From positions 62,001 to 126,000 of the forward strand of contig NTMA01000064.1 in NCBI GenBank assembly GCA_002917075.1: a stretch of 64,000 bases of DNA. Reading direction: 5' to 3'. The stretch is from Hawksworthiomyces lignivorus (lineage: Eukaryota; Ascomycota; Sordariomycetes; Ophiostomatales; Ophiostomataceae). The notes beneath the pieces were generated by a model, which was not told where the DNA came from, ran no database searches, and saw nothing but the letters and a program-made list of their open reading frames with translations. The position numbers and the translations under genes are program-made. Each line of letters starts with the position of its first letter. Within the stretch, counting starts at the first letter, position 1. Below, one piece after another: positions 43,783 through 54,928 of this stretch.

Positions 43783-46533
43783 TCAGGTCATTTCGACGCC
43801 TTGTGTCTCTTGATCCTTGCGGGAGGCCATGCCGAGAACGTGCGTCAAGTAGCAGAAGCTCTCGGTCGATGGCGGCAGCACCAGCCGCGACGGATACTTC
43901 TTCCGGATGGTCTGGATGCATGTTTGCATGACCGCGTCTGTGGCCTGAATGGAGAACGCAGCCGGCGACGGTGCGTCACTGCCGCACGTGACAGTGTTAG
44001 AGCTGCGGCCCAGCTTTGTGAGTACCGGCCGGCCGCGGCCGAAGGCGATCCACCGTTGCGTCTCGAGCGTTTCCTCGCCGTCCAGGACGACGGCCTGACC
44101 TTGGCTTGGCCCCCCGTGCTTTTCGCCTCCTTCGCTGTCCTCGCCTTCTTCTGCCGACTTGCTCCGGGCCAGCATTCCATAGGTCCACAGGCAGAGGCTT
44201 GCATGGTAGAGGGCCAGGCTGTGGAAGTCGTTCATGGTCTCGGGCGGGATAGTGCGCACACGCCGCACGACCTGGCCCGCCTGCCACGTCGCCCGGCGGC
44301 TGTCGCTGCCGGCAAACCAGCGATTCCGCAGCGACAAATACACGGTCTTGGCCTCGGCGAAGCCTTCGCGCCCGGCCAGCAGCTCCATCTGTTCCACAGA
44401 GCAGTGGAAGTGCATGAGTAGCAGGTCGAGCATGAGCATGATCGTCGGCGGCGTCTCAGAGGTGCCGCCGCTGCCGCCGCCTTCACCAAGCTTGAAGCGC
44501 TGGTGCAGCCCGTCGAAAGCCTGAAGCATATCGCGGTAGTCGCCCTCGTCCGGCACCATTCTCTCGCGATGTCCCAGCCCAGGCTGGCCGCCTCCTGACC
44601 CAAAAATCGGGGGAACTATGTGTAAGTGGCGGAAGAGCTGCATCTGGGAGGCAATGCCATACAGCACCGAGAGCTGGGCCAAGTCCGTGTCGTAGAGACC
44701 GCCAGACAAGCGCTGGATACGGCTGTGGTCAGCGAGGCAGTCAATTATAGAGAGCGGAATGCTGTCCGGCACGGAGGCATGAAAGCGAAAGTATGTCTCC
44801 TTCCATCCGGCGGCTGAGCGAGCAAACCACAGAGCGCGCGCTTGCGGAAAGGGAAGCGACAGCTCGGCCAGCGAGAGTGACGGCTGGGCCGACGTAATGA
44901 GGGTGTCCTGGGTAGAATGGATGTTTACATGGTGGACCATGCGGATCATTGATTCCTGTTCCAGCCACTGCTGCCAGCGCTCTTCAAGAACGGGGCCGTA
45001 GTCATCTACCGCCGGCAGGCTGGCCGTGTAGCTAAAGCGACGGAAGCGACCGCCAGCCCGAAGCATCTAAAATGAAGAAGAAGTAAGCACTATAACTGGT
45101 ATAGAAAAACGGGGTCACTACGGCCATTCCCTACTTGTATTAACATAGCGATCGTCCCACTAGCAATCTCCATCTTGCGCTTGTCGCCGCTCCAGAGGCC
45201 GACATGGATCTCAAGGGCAAGTGCTTGCAGATACTGCCGGTCGCGGGTGAGGATAGGGGATTTTTGTGCCTGGTCGTGTTAGTAGGGAAAGCATGAAAAT
45301 TAGAAAAGGAAAGAAATGAAAAGAAAAGAATGGGATCCACGAGCCTACAATATTTCTTAGTTGCAACTGCAGAACCTCCTGAACGGCTAGGCCGAATTTC
45401 TGTACAGCGTGGCTCGGCGACCGCACGGCGCCAGCCGCTACCATGCCAGCCAGCAGCTCGACGCGGGCGGTTTCTAACGAAAAGGTGGGTACGTGGATCC
45501 ACGTGTCTTCCTGGCTCATATGCCAGGCCAGGAACGACCTCACCAGGCTGTTGAGCCCGTCACGCGAGGGAAACGTGGCCGCCATGTGCGGCACATCCGT
45601 CGGCTGGCATGCGCTGGCCATCATAGCCAGCAGCCGGTCGCGCGCCGTGAGCGGGAAGCCGCTAGGCAGCTGCGGCAGGCTGGCGTCCCAGCGGGCGGAG
45701 ACCGACGGATCAGCGGCTAGCGCCGTGATGTCGGTGCCGTGCGTCGCCGCTAGGTTCCGTTCCTCCTCAGCCTGGAAGTTGCCCTTATCGATGGGGATCC
45801 AGCGGCCGGTCGCCTTGCGGAAGGCGTTCGTGACGATGTCGGACTTCTCGTCTTCGAGAAAGGGGCTGATCGCATTCGGGCTGGGAGCGGCCTCGACCCC
45901 TGCTTCCATCACCGGTCTCGCGCCTGGAGTGGCAGCGGTAACAGCAGCAGTGGTAGGAACCATTGGCGTGCGCGTCACGTCGTCCATGTACATGTTTCCG
46001 ATCCCGCTACTATCCGGCATCGTGCCGTCCAAGCCGAAAATGTCCGGCAGGGGCGCCAGAAAGTCGGTATTCTGCATCCCCCAGTTGGTGCTAAAGCCAG
46101 AGTGAAAGCGGTTTTGTGCCAGGTCGAGATCCCAGTCCGCATACGAGATAGCCCGCCTGATCTCCTCAGGCAGGCCCACATCCATGTGGTCATCAGAGGC
46201 TGCAGTTGGCGCTAAAAGTGCATCACTAGAACTGCTGACCGCGGCGAGCGTCGTCCTGGAGCTATTACACTCCGATGTTGTGTCACAGGATGAGTTGGGA
46301 TCACTTCTCGCACCGTCGTTGTCGCCGCTGTTCTCAGCGGGACTGGACCTCAAGGGGTGTCCATCCAATGAAAACTGTCGTATGCAGGCAATATTCCGCT
46401 TCACACAGCGACGGCAGCGCGGGCTGTTGTCGCACTTGGTCTTGGAAGCGGCGCATGCCCGGCATGCTTGCATCGCACGGGGCCCGATTCGCCGACGTTG
46501 CGTATGCTGCCAACCAGAGGAGTCTGAAGACAT
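43783..46533 (-). CDS. Zn2Cys6 transcription factor, candidate regulator of region B
   Basis: Three exons, 45349-46533, 45135-45269 and 43783-45066, giving 867 aa. Zinc cluster C24-x2-C27-x6-C34-x5-C40-x2-C43-x6-C50 near the N-terminus. The fungal-specific transcription factor domain follows in the second half (LARALWF-type and DDYRDML segments; the spliced stretch RDRQYLQALALEIHVGLWSGDKRKMEIASGTIAMLIQ). The start ATG at 46533 has a good ACCATG context, and the frame upstream of it has only a TTG. Position in the cluster makes it the best candidate for binding the CGG-N5-CCG elements. No such element was found in its own promoter. Confidence 0.9.
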
Positions 46534-47234
46534 GGTAAATACCTCTAGGCCCAATATGCTCGTTGTGTTCGTTGTCCTTTTTTTTTTTTTTTTTTTGTTT
46601 CTTAAGTCAGGATAGGCAATACAAGGTGAGAATTCAGAAAAAAAGAACGGAGAACAACATTCGGCGCTGCAAACCCACTTGTGAATTTACAACCGGTAAG
46701 GGATAATCCCTCTGCTCTGGCTGGGTGAACGCTTGTCTACTCTGGGGATCTACCTAGTGCAAGTCGCTAGAGTGGCATTCTGCCCACATTGTATTATCTA
46801 GATATTGCGGAGGCGAAAAGTGGCGCCGTGCGGATCAAATGTTCGCTCCAACCTTTAGGCCGCTGGCGTTTTCTTGTTCCCAACAGCCCTCGCTCTAAAA
46901 CAGGAAAAGCTCGACCGAAGTGCGTTCTATTATCATGGAACCTCGTGGCCGTTCGTTTCAGCGCCCGCCAAATAAAAAACTTTGCTTAGCATAACGTTGC
47001 AGTTGACCAAATTGGGCTTAACACACTACTCGTAGAAAGCCATTCTCCGCACCTGGTTTCTCTACGTACTCCGCATTTTCATCGGCAGTTATCGGGACTC
47101 TTACAGCGCGTTTGGCAAGAATATCACTCACGGGCATTTTCGTTCGGCATTTTCTTTAGCGGTGGTCACACAGTTATATATGAGATATTCAATAGCTGAG
47201 ATACAGAGAAGCTTTCAGGGTCCTTTTTGTCTTA
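46534..47234. other. Spacer with a 20-nt poly-T run
   Basis: Promoter side of the regulator and 3' side of the cupin gene. A T-run at about 46578-46597; no gene or shared promoter motif seen. Confidence 0.45.
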
Positions 47235-48367
47235 TCACACCTTCTCGCCCAGCTTCACGCCCAGCTTCCCAGCTGTCTCATGTAACGTGGTCTCTGCCCA
47301 GGGCGCGACCGTCTCCGGCAGCACAAACTCCTTCAGGGGCGCGCCGGCTGCCTGGATCAGCTCCTCGACGCCGGCGCCATTGGTGAAGGAGATGGCCCGC
47401 ACGTAGCGGCTGGCAAACTCCACGGCGAAGGCATGTCCCGCGGCGATCACTAGCGTCTGGCCCTCGCGCACGGCCGTCCACTGCTCCTCGCCCTGCAGGC
47501 GCACTTTGAGAAGGCCCTCCTGCACCGCGAACAAGTGGTCCACAGTCGGGAAGGTGAGCCACCGCTTCAGCGGCTGGCTGTCGGCGGTGCCGTAGGCGCT
47601 CGAGCCCTCGATGCTGGAGATGGCGAATCTGCCTTCCGTCTGCGCCACTGTGATAAAGGGGCGCGAGATGACACCGCCCAGGAGCCAGCGCGGGCCCGTG
47701 TTGTAGCGTAGGAAATACGGCTCCAATGGGCCCGGCAGCACGTTCTCCGTATCAAGCCACTCGCCCAACGCTGGCGGATCGTAGTCGAGCACAAAGTTTA
47801 CATCGTATTGGTCCTTGGCCGCGATTACCTTGGGGATAAGGATGCCGCGCAGGTCGCGGTTGTCTAACTCTGGCAGGACCACGCCGTTGTACTCCTCTGC
47901 GATATAGCGGAAAAAATCAACCCAGTCGCCGGGCGCAATGAGACCGAGCTGCTCTGTATGCGGCCCTAACAATTCAGGATTATGGATGATTTTCTAGAGA
48001 AAAAGCCAAGTTAGCTAGATCTATCTTACGTTACATGTAAAATTTCGGTATATGCAACACTTACAGGAGGGATGTAAGCAAAGTCGCCAGGTCCAAGGAT
48101 CCGGCACTTGTCGCCATTCCAGAGCTTCAAAAAGCCCTTGGTGACCAGAAAGACATCGTGCGCTTCTGCGTGCCAGTGAAAGCCCGGCGCGTCCGATAGC
48201 ACAGCAGCGCTCTGGAAGACGGCGATAGCGCCATTAGTCTGTTTGGACGACGCGAGGATGCGAAACGTGCCTTTGCTGCCAGGAATTGTTATCCGCTCGC
48301 CTTCGAGCTGGTCAATGATGTAGTTGGTCCGCTCCGGCGGCGGCGCTGTCAGCACAGGAATACTCAT
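47235..48367 (-). CDS. Double-cupin dioxygenase (quercetinase-like)
   Basis: Two exons, 48065-48367 and 47235-47993 (71-nt intron), giving 353 aa. The first cupin has FHWHAEAHDVFLVTKG and PGDFAYIPP. The second (WLTFPTVDHLFAVQEG...) lacks an obvious HxH, so probably only the N-terminal barrel binds metal. This resembles fungal quercetin 2,3-dioxygenase-family proteins but without a signal peptide, suggesting an intracellular aromatic dioxygenase or regulator-like cupin. It is divergent from an alpha/beta hydrolase with two CGG-N5-CCG sites between them, the same logic as dioxygenase plus ester hydrolase for flavonol-type or depside products (inference). Confidence 0.87.
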
Positions 48368-48787
48368 GGTAACTATGGAGCTGTTGGATCGAATACTAAA
48401 ATGTTCCTAGGACGTAGAGGACCAAGAAGAATAAAGCCAATTCTCACAGAGAAATCATGTCCGTTTTAACAATTGTCCTGCTAGGTACGCATTTGATGTG
48501 CCGAGTACGCGCCATGTGGTTCCTGTGAGCGGCTCCCCAGTTGGGGTAGGGACGTGAGGGGTTTCGGAATTCCCGACACAAGCCACGAGTGCTCTCCGCA
48601 CTCTCGGTTTGTCCGGAACACTGGGCTCTCAACAACCTGCTCAATCATGCCATAACCAAGCAGAACACGGCTTCTCTTATTTCTTCCGTGGACTGGGGTT
48701 CTTAGTTGGTCTGTACATAATACGCACACTCGTTATCTACCTGGAGCGAACTTCAGACTGTGAGGGCACAGACACGATCATACGAAA
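48368..48787. promoter_or_regulatory. Divergent cupin / hydrolase promoter with two CGG-N5-CCG sites
   Basis: CGGAATTCCCG at 48565-48575 and CGGTTTGTCCG at 48605-48615, within 420 bp. Confidence 0.6.
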
Positions 48788-49817
48788 ATGCTACGTCCTC
48801 GTTCCATACGCGTTGTCTACAAAGTCGTTCGTCGGCAGGAAATCGATGCCGACCTGTACATGCCTGAGGCTTCAGCCGTGAAGCGCGCAGCTGGATCTCC
48901 GGTAGGTGCGTAAGCCAAGCTGAAGGGATAGTAAGGGGCATGGGATCATCGTATGATCCCGTACTAATTCCTGTCTAGTAATTAACATCCATGGCGGTGC
49001 TTTTATGCTGGGTTCATCCAGCATGGTCAACCTTGACCAGGTGGCCGACTGTCTTCGGCGCGGCTGGACCGTCATCGCTCCCAACCATCGCCTATGTCCC
49101 CAGGTGGATTTGTTGGAAGGCCCCATCCGAGACTGCCGCGATCTCTTGGCTTGGATCTACGACGGCGGACTGCAAAAAGCATTGCCTTCAGGCTCCCCAA
49201 ACCTTGATCTTGATCATGTCTTTTCCTTTGGCACTTCGTCCGGCGGTCACCTTGCCCTGAGTCTCGGCTATGGCATTCCCCGCCCTGTGGCCGGCATTTA
49301 CGACATGTACGGTCCCTGCCACTTTGCTCATCCGTTTTGGACGCAGCCTCTGCCGCATCTCGCCGCCAAACTACCCCCCGGCCTCACGAAAGAGTTCACG
49401 GACCGCATCTTCGACGAGGAACCCGTGCCAATCTGCAGCAGCGTCTCGCTCGAAGGCCAGGTGCCGGGACCTCCCGATTTCTCAGACTCGCGTCAGGCAT
49501 ATGCCATGGCGCACATTGCCACGGGTCGCGTGCTGGATGCCATATTTCCATCAAAAGCCTTTGATAAGGTAGACCCTGTTCTAAACGTCACGTCTTCCTT
49601 CCCGCCTACCGTCATTGTCCATGGAGAGAAGGACGATATGGTGATCAATGACGTGAGTAAGGAGCTACTGAAGACTTTGCGCGAGGCCGGCGTCCGGAGC
49701 GAACTGCATCTTGTGCCGAATGAGAGCCACACATTCGCGGCTAGGATGGTGGTAGATTCGTCGACTTGGAACATTCAGAGAAAAGGTTTTGACTTCCTAG
49801 AAAGTTTACTAGACTAA
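48788..49817 (+). CDS. Alpha/beta hydrolase (HGGAF type)
   Basis: Two exons, 48788-48905 and 48979-49817, giving 318 aa. The junction produces VVINIHGGAFMLGSS (oxyanion hole). Nucleophile Ser lies in SFGTSSGGHLA, acid Asp in VHGEKDDMV, and His in NESHTFAAR. Likely an esterase or decarboxylating hydrolase on small carbonyl substrates. The donor (G-GTGCGT) was chosen over the nearby GTAGGT because only it keeps frame. It closes region B on the right. Confidence 0.88.
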
Positions 49818-50369
49818 TATGGGTAGAACATGAACCCTTCGGGTATTTTTAATGGGCGCATTTTTGGGTTAAAATGGAGATACGCAGTGTGGAATAAAGC
49901 TATATCCAGTATCTTTGTTTTTTTTTGTTTTTTTTTTTTTGTTTTTTTAATTGTAAGGAATGGCCAATGTCTTTTGTTTTGTACGGAAAACCGCCTTATG
50001 TCAAATATGGTTCAGGGTGGCAGGAGACATTTTCAACAACATAGTGTCCGCATTCATGTATTTGGATTAATGATAGATTGAATGCTTGAACATACAGTTA
50101 AACCTATATCGAATTGCCTCCCTCACGGCTTGGATCTCACAGCCTGATCAAGCAGAGGGCATTCATTCGAGCCTACTTGTGAGCAGTTTGGCTAAGAACT
50201 CGTCGATCTAGACAACAGGCGCCTGGCCTTAGTCCCCGGCACCGAACCGGCCACATGGCCACCACGCTTCACAACGAAATGGAGGCAACTGCAGTGCTAT
50301 CAACGCTCCTGCAGGAGCGTTGTTGACGACGTCTGCGGAGGCTACTGCTAAGTACCCTTTTGGTTCCGG
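49818..50369. repeat. Repeat-rich spacer with a 22-nt perfect palindrome
   Basis: T-run at about 49917-49948. A perfect 22-nt palindrome spans 50301-50322, with arms CAACGCTCCTG and CAGGAGCGTTG. No gene. It may be part of the element described next. Confidence 0.45.
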
Positions 50370-50657
50370 TGTTGTGGTGGTTTTGTTGGTTAGGCTTGTA
50401 ATGGGCCAGGGCCCCGAGGGCGACCCAGGGCGAGCCCAGGGCCAGAGATCAAACTGACGGACCCAGCGGGAAGACCGGGGAGGGCAGTCGGTCGCCTGGG
50501 CGACCTACCGGCCCACCGGTCCACTTGCCCCTAATGCCCCTATTTCAAACCAGGAGCTTCGCTCCTGGGAGTCGAAGGAGAGCCTTCTTTCTTCTGTATC
50601 TTTAGTCTTTCATTATTCCAGGCGTATACTAACTGCCTCAGGGCTCTCCTGTGCCCA
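50370..50657 (+). mobile_element. Possible LTR-retrotransposon terminal repeat fragment
   Basis: The 288-nt segment begins TGTTG and ends CCCA, followed at once by TTGCTAGCAGACC, resembling the primer-binding site that follows copia-type LTRs in fungi. It has a GC-rich first half, a hairpin (CCAGGAGC / GCTCCTGG at 50550-50568) and a pyrimidine-rich second half. No second LTR or pol gene was found. Tentative. Confidence 0.3.
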
Positions 50658-50667
50658 TTGCTAGCAG

Positions 50668-50970
50668 ACCCCTTACATCGAAGACGAAATTACTCCCTCA
50701 CAGACAATAGCATCACGAGTATCAAGCAAATACCTGACTGATTTAGAAGATGCTCACTTAGACGAAGAGAACTATTTAATTCCAGCTGAATTTGAAGGCG
50801 AATTGGATAGACAGATTGAACGGGAGGAGCAACAAAATGATGATAGTGATGGTGAGGCCAGTGATAGTGAGGTTAGCTGTATTGTTGTCGCTCAAGTACT
50901 TCGAAAACTACACCTCTTCACTAGGCGGGGCAAGTATCTTTGGACGAATGTGTCAGCAGGCCTCATTTAG
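50668..50970 (+). pseudogene. Acidic open frame without a start codon
   Basis: Frame open for about 100 codons: VSSKYLTDLEDAHLDEENYL, then an acid-rich stretch (DDSDGEASDSE). No ATG, no family recognised. It directly follows the LTR-like end, so it may be a retroelement gag remnant or an unrelated gene fragment. Confidence 0.3.
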
Positions 50971-51311
50971 ATCCACGATTTCGTGGCATTTTGGTCAAAT
51001 TTGGTAGCATTGTAGCAATCCTCAACGTAAATTGGGTTGTGTCTCTCGCTTTCGAAATGATCCAGCCTGTGTAGATGGAAAGGCCATTAAAGGCTGCAAC
51101 ACGTAGTCTTCAGCGAACGGGCCTGCGTCCAAGATGACTGCTGGGTAGTCACGATGACAGACGGTGACGCACTTGTATGAAGTACTCTCGCAAGGCGCAG
51201 CAGGAGAATCTGGTCGATGTTCGAAGCGCTGCCCGCTGTTGCCCAGGCAAGCAGTGACTTCGCACTGAGCGTGCCGTAGATAAATAGGGGCGCGGTTTCT
51301 TGGTGCGTCAC
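50940..51311 (-). pseudogene. Frameshifted AIG2-like / gamma-glutamylcyclotransferase-fold relic
   Basis: From 51311 the minus strand reads APLFIYGTLSAKSLLAW, the hallmark (F-x-YGTL) of the AIG2-like fold. After a frame change it reads CVTVCHRDYPAVILDAGPFAEDYVLQPL, and after another LDHFESERHNPIYVED. These three pieces are in the right order for one domain but lie in three frames, so the gene is broken by at least two indels. Confidence 0.72.
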
Positions 51312-52430
51312 TCATCCATGACTTTTTCTTTGAGGCAGCTTTGCAGAAGAGGTAGAAAGCAAAGGAACTACAGAAGAGCAAATCAGAGAAAATTTATGAC
51401 TCCCCGTCCCAGTAACACTCGTGCCAAAACCCTCCGAACCTCGGCCGCCCTGCCAGGACCAACAACTCGTACCAAAACCAAATTTTCGCCTCAAGCTGTT
51501 GATTATGATTTATATACTTGTTCAACGGATCTCCTGGCATACTCAGAACTAACCGCTAACAGGACAGAACAGCACAGCTGTAATATGCAAGTATCAAGTC
51601 TCGTGATGCAGTCCCCAACAGCCATGTTTAAATTCGCTCTACGACGCAAAGAGCACCAAGAGCTCCTGTGTTCAATTCAGTTCCAAAATCGGGTTTCAAA
51701 GCCTCGTATCCCATACAAGCACACCACTAACATCTACATATACCCCGCTGGATAGGCGAAATATATGGTGGAGATGATGAGGTAAAGGCTCTGTAAAAAA
51801 TGAGTCCAGAAGGACGTGGTAGTGTAAGATAGTGGAAAAGGCGCAGGATTAGTGCTAAGCAAATAACTAAGCGAGAGTAGATATTATTAATTTAGCGACA
51901 AAAAGCGTTTATAATTATTGTTGTTATGCTTTTTTTTTTTGATCAACGCTTTATACTAAGGAGTTCAATGAAAATAAATAGTAAATTGAATAACTACCAG
52001 ATTTAGATTAAATTGGTTCTTCTTTGGCCACTACAACTGAAGGGTATTGCGTCGTCCGTTCATTACACGGCGCCCAGTAAGCTCTTAGAACATCCCATAG
52101 TGCTCAGCGACCACTATGGGAGCTTTAGAAGTTCCTATTATCAACAATTGTTTAAACACAAATTTGAAAGTAAAGAACTTAATTATCATATTTAACCCTA
52201 AAGCAATACAAATACAGAGCACATGCAAAGCTTGGTTTGCGATATTTACTTTCAGATTATGAAAACATGACAATGCCAAAAAGCAAGTGACAAAATTAAA
52301 GCAAAACACCCTCCTATTCGGATCACTGTTTTCGATACCTTCTGCGGACAACAACACAATAACCACCAGGTAAGATCGGATCGCCGTTCAGCCAAATTTA
52401 ACCAATTACTGAATTTTTTTTTTTTTCATA
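51312..52430. other. AT-rich gene-free stretch
   Basis: Plus-strand frame at 51300-51755 shows no recognisable feature. A/T runs near 51930 and 52416. Probably decayed transposon surroundings. Confidence 0.4.
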
Positions 52431-52437
52431 CTATAAT

Positions 52438-52730
52438 TCAAATTGACAAAACACACGTAACAGCCATGTCTGCTGCGTTACAAATTGTTTCTGACAGTGT
52501 GAGCATACGAAAAGCTGCTGTTTAATTTGCCATCCCGTACACATGCCTCGAACTCGAACAGAAGGCGCTAAAACACAAAAAGAAGCAGCTGAACATCTCC
52601 AATAGCTGTCCAAACGTCAGGAGGATGAATTGGTTGACTGGATTACTGTCCGGGCACGTCTGGGTTGTGATCCTGTGCATGCAGAAGCCCGTGCTGCTGC
52701 GCAACAATTCTTCATAGCAAAGGGTATAGA
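52438..52730 (+). mobile_element. Pogo/Tigger-type DNA transposon transposase relic
   Basis: MSAALQIVSDSVSIRKAA (psq-type helix-turn-helix start) ends at a stop. In another frame TEGAKTQKEAAEHLQ, stop, LSKRQEDELVDWITVRARLGCDPVHAEARAAAQQF matches the second (CENP-B-type) DNA-binding domain of pogo-family transposases. No DDE catalytic domain remains before the neighbouring gene. A clearly dead N-terminal fragment. Confidence 0.8.
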
Positions 52731-52788
52731 AATAATACTTAGCGAGGACTGAATTTCAAGTTCTTAAAGAAGGAAAAAAAAGTTGCGA

Positions 52789-54928
52789 TCACTGCCAGAA
52801 CATTCCAGGACTATCTAATTGAAACCCTTGGACCATTGTGCTCCAGTTGGGCCAATCTTCCTCGACGTTAACAAAGCCATATCTATCCGGGCTTGTTGCT
52901 CTATCTAACAGCGTATCCTCACACTCGCCTTCTGTAGAGTTTTTCCTGGAGATTTCAGCAACTGGCGACTTCAATCTCTCTCTTACTGATGTCGCCTTGG
53001 CCTTGAGCGCAACCAAAACTGCCCCCATGGATCCAGCCCCGATAGTGGAGCCATCACACAAGCCTCGGGAGAACATGGTGTGTATTACCTCCCACGCCCT
53101 GTCCACATTTGGTCCCTCTGGGAGCACGCAGAGATGCCACAATACGTACATGCTGACATGCACTTGCGGGTAGGCCCTGCTTACCCAAGTAGATTGTTTC
53201 AACAAACTATCATCACCATATTTTGTTGGATGCAAGATTTCGAGGGCCTCGGAAAGATGTTCCTCAGTTGTGAAGTCTGCTGGTGGGCCGGCTCGGTGCA
53301 ATGCTATCCATTGTAATTTTGAAACAAATTTTAGCTTTCGTATCAGGAACTGGGTGAGGTACATGGTCAATCGCTGTTGCGGGAGTACTGGATTGCACTG
53401 GCGAAGCCAGCTATCCACGTACGACTCAGCATCTTGAATGATCTGCAATCTAGTGTCTTCGTTTGGGCGACAGGTCGGGGACGACGACGACACAGCCATC
53501 GTAATCTTCTGCATCATCTTCGCTAGCTCGATGCGGATTAAAGAGAATGTCATAGGTGTCCAACCTCTCTGAGGTTGAGGAGGATCCTCCATATCGGGAT
53601 AAATGTCCGTGTCGTGGACATTCGCGGGCATATCAACGTCTGAATCCAACAAACGACCATTCGAGAGCTCTAGGCCGTACTCCTCACCTGAACGACTGTC
53701 GCGAGTGACTATGTGCCACCAAAGACGCCGCCTAATCTCTGACTGGAATGGTGAGAGACCTAGCCGCCTCCCGTCACGATGCAAACCCAAAGACTGTGCG
53801 ATGCGGATGAGGAGGCCATTAAGAACCCAGATTCCTTGCCGTCGATTTTGGACACCAAGCGCTGCCTTCAAAACTATTAACCAATGGCTTCAGGGCAGAT
53901 TTCGGCGTAAAAGGTGAAGACTCACTAGATATATCGCTAATGCATGAACAAACGTCACTGTTGGGCTGTCCAAGAAATTGCCATGAGCTAGCGATTGCTC
54001 AAGACCGGTCTTGAACCTGAGGAGAAGTGTGTTTTTGTCTTCTCCAAAAGCCGCTGAAATATCCAGAGCATCTATAGAGACAGTAGATGCAAAGTAAGAG
54101 GCGAAGGATAGTGCAAGATTATCCATCGACGCTGAATCCGGGCTCTCGATCGTTGAATACACTTTGACTTCGTCCGTGGGGAGGTGCAAGAGCTTTAATG
54201 CTGCATAACCATCTACATTTTCCACGTAATTCTTCCATAATTTCACAGCAATATACGCAGATGGGTGAAGACTTGTAGGGGGAGCAGAGATTGAAGGCGA
54301 CGATATGATGCCTAAGGCACTGAATGGGGATGGGATCCAGGGTTGCGGAGACCGTGGTTGTGGGCTTGTGAGAGCAGACTCGATGTTTTTCTCCTGGAAT
54401 TCGTGTTAAACACACTGCCGATATCTTGTCACAGGCCAGTAGACCAACCTTTTCTATAACTCGCGAGAAAATAGCCTCATTAAAATACTGGCTTGATGAC
54501 CCATTTTGAACTAGTATGTCTTCTCGGGAAGAGTTGTGGGAAGGTAGACTTTGAGGGGGCTGGGCAAATAGCGGTTTATCGATATTATTTGGCGACAGGT
54601 CGTTTACGTCCGATACCGACGTGTTCGTCCCTAGGGCCTGTGCTAGGGACTTTTCCAAGCATCGGATACGGGCGCCCATAGTACTCTTGGTCCGCCGCGC
54701 CCGAGGAGCGCGAGGAGGATATATGCATGGCTTCCTCGCCCGTATACATGCAGAGCATGGCCGTTTCCTGTCACATCGAACTTTTCTGCGATGGCAGTCG
54801 TAACATGAACGGGCCTCTATCCGTTCAGTTTGATGGCATTGAATAGGGGAGGGGGGTGAGTCATTCTCATCCCTAGAGTCGAGACAAGATGTCAGGCTGG
54901 ACAGATTAATTGGTGGATCAGTTGGCAT
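52789..54928 (-). CDS. Zn2Cys6 transcription factor, possibly damaged at one splice junction
   Basis: Exon 1 is 54449-54928, exon 2 is 53926-54393 (55-nt intron) and the rest is 52789-53873. Zinc cluster C42-x2-C45-x6-C52-x5-C58-x2-C61-x6-C68. The fungal-specific domain spans the last two exons (GIWVLNGLLIRIAQSLGLHRDGRRLG, then RRRLWWHI). The 52-nt intron with the best consensus (GTGAGT...TAG, 53874-53925) joins the halves out of frame by one base; a GTCTTC donor four bases later would fix it. So the gene is either noncanonically spliced or frameshifted. It is divergent from an MFS transporter, its likely target. Confidence 0.75.

Noticed and set aside
51300..51755. A 151-codon plus-strand frame opposite the AIG2-like relic
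   Set aside because: No recognisable feature, and it lies in decayed, AT-rich DNA.
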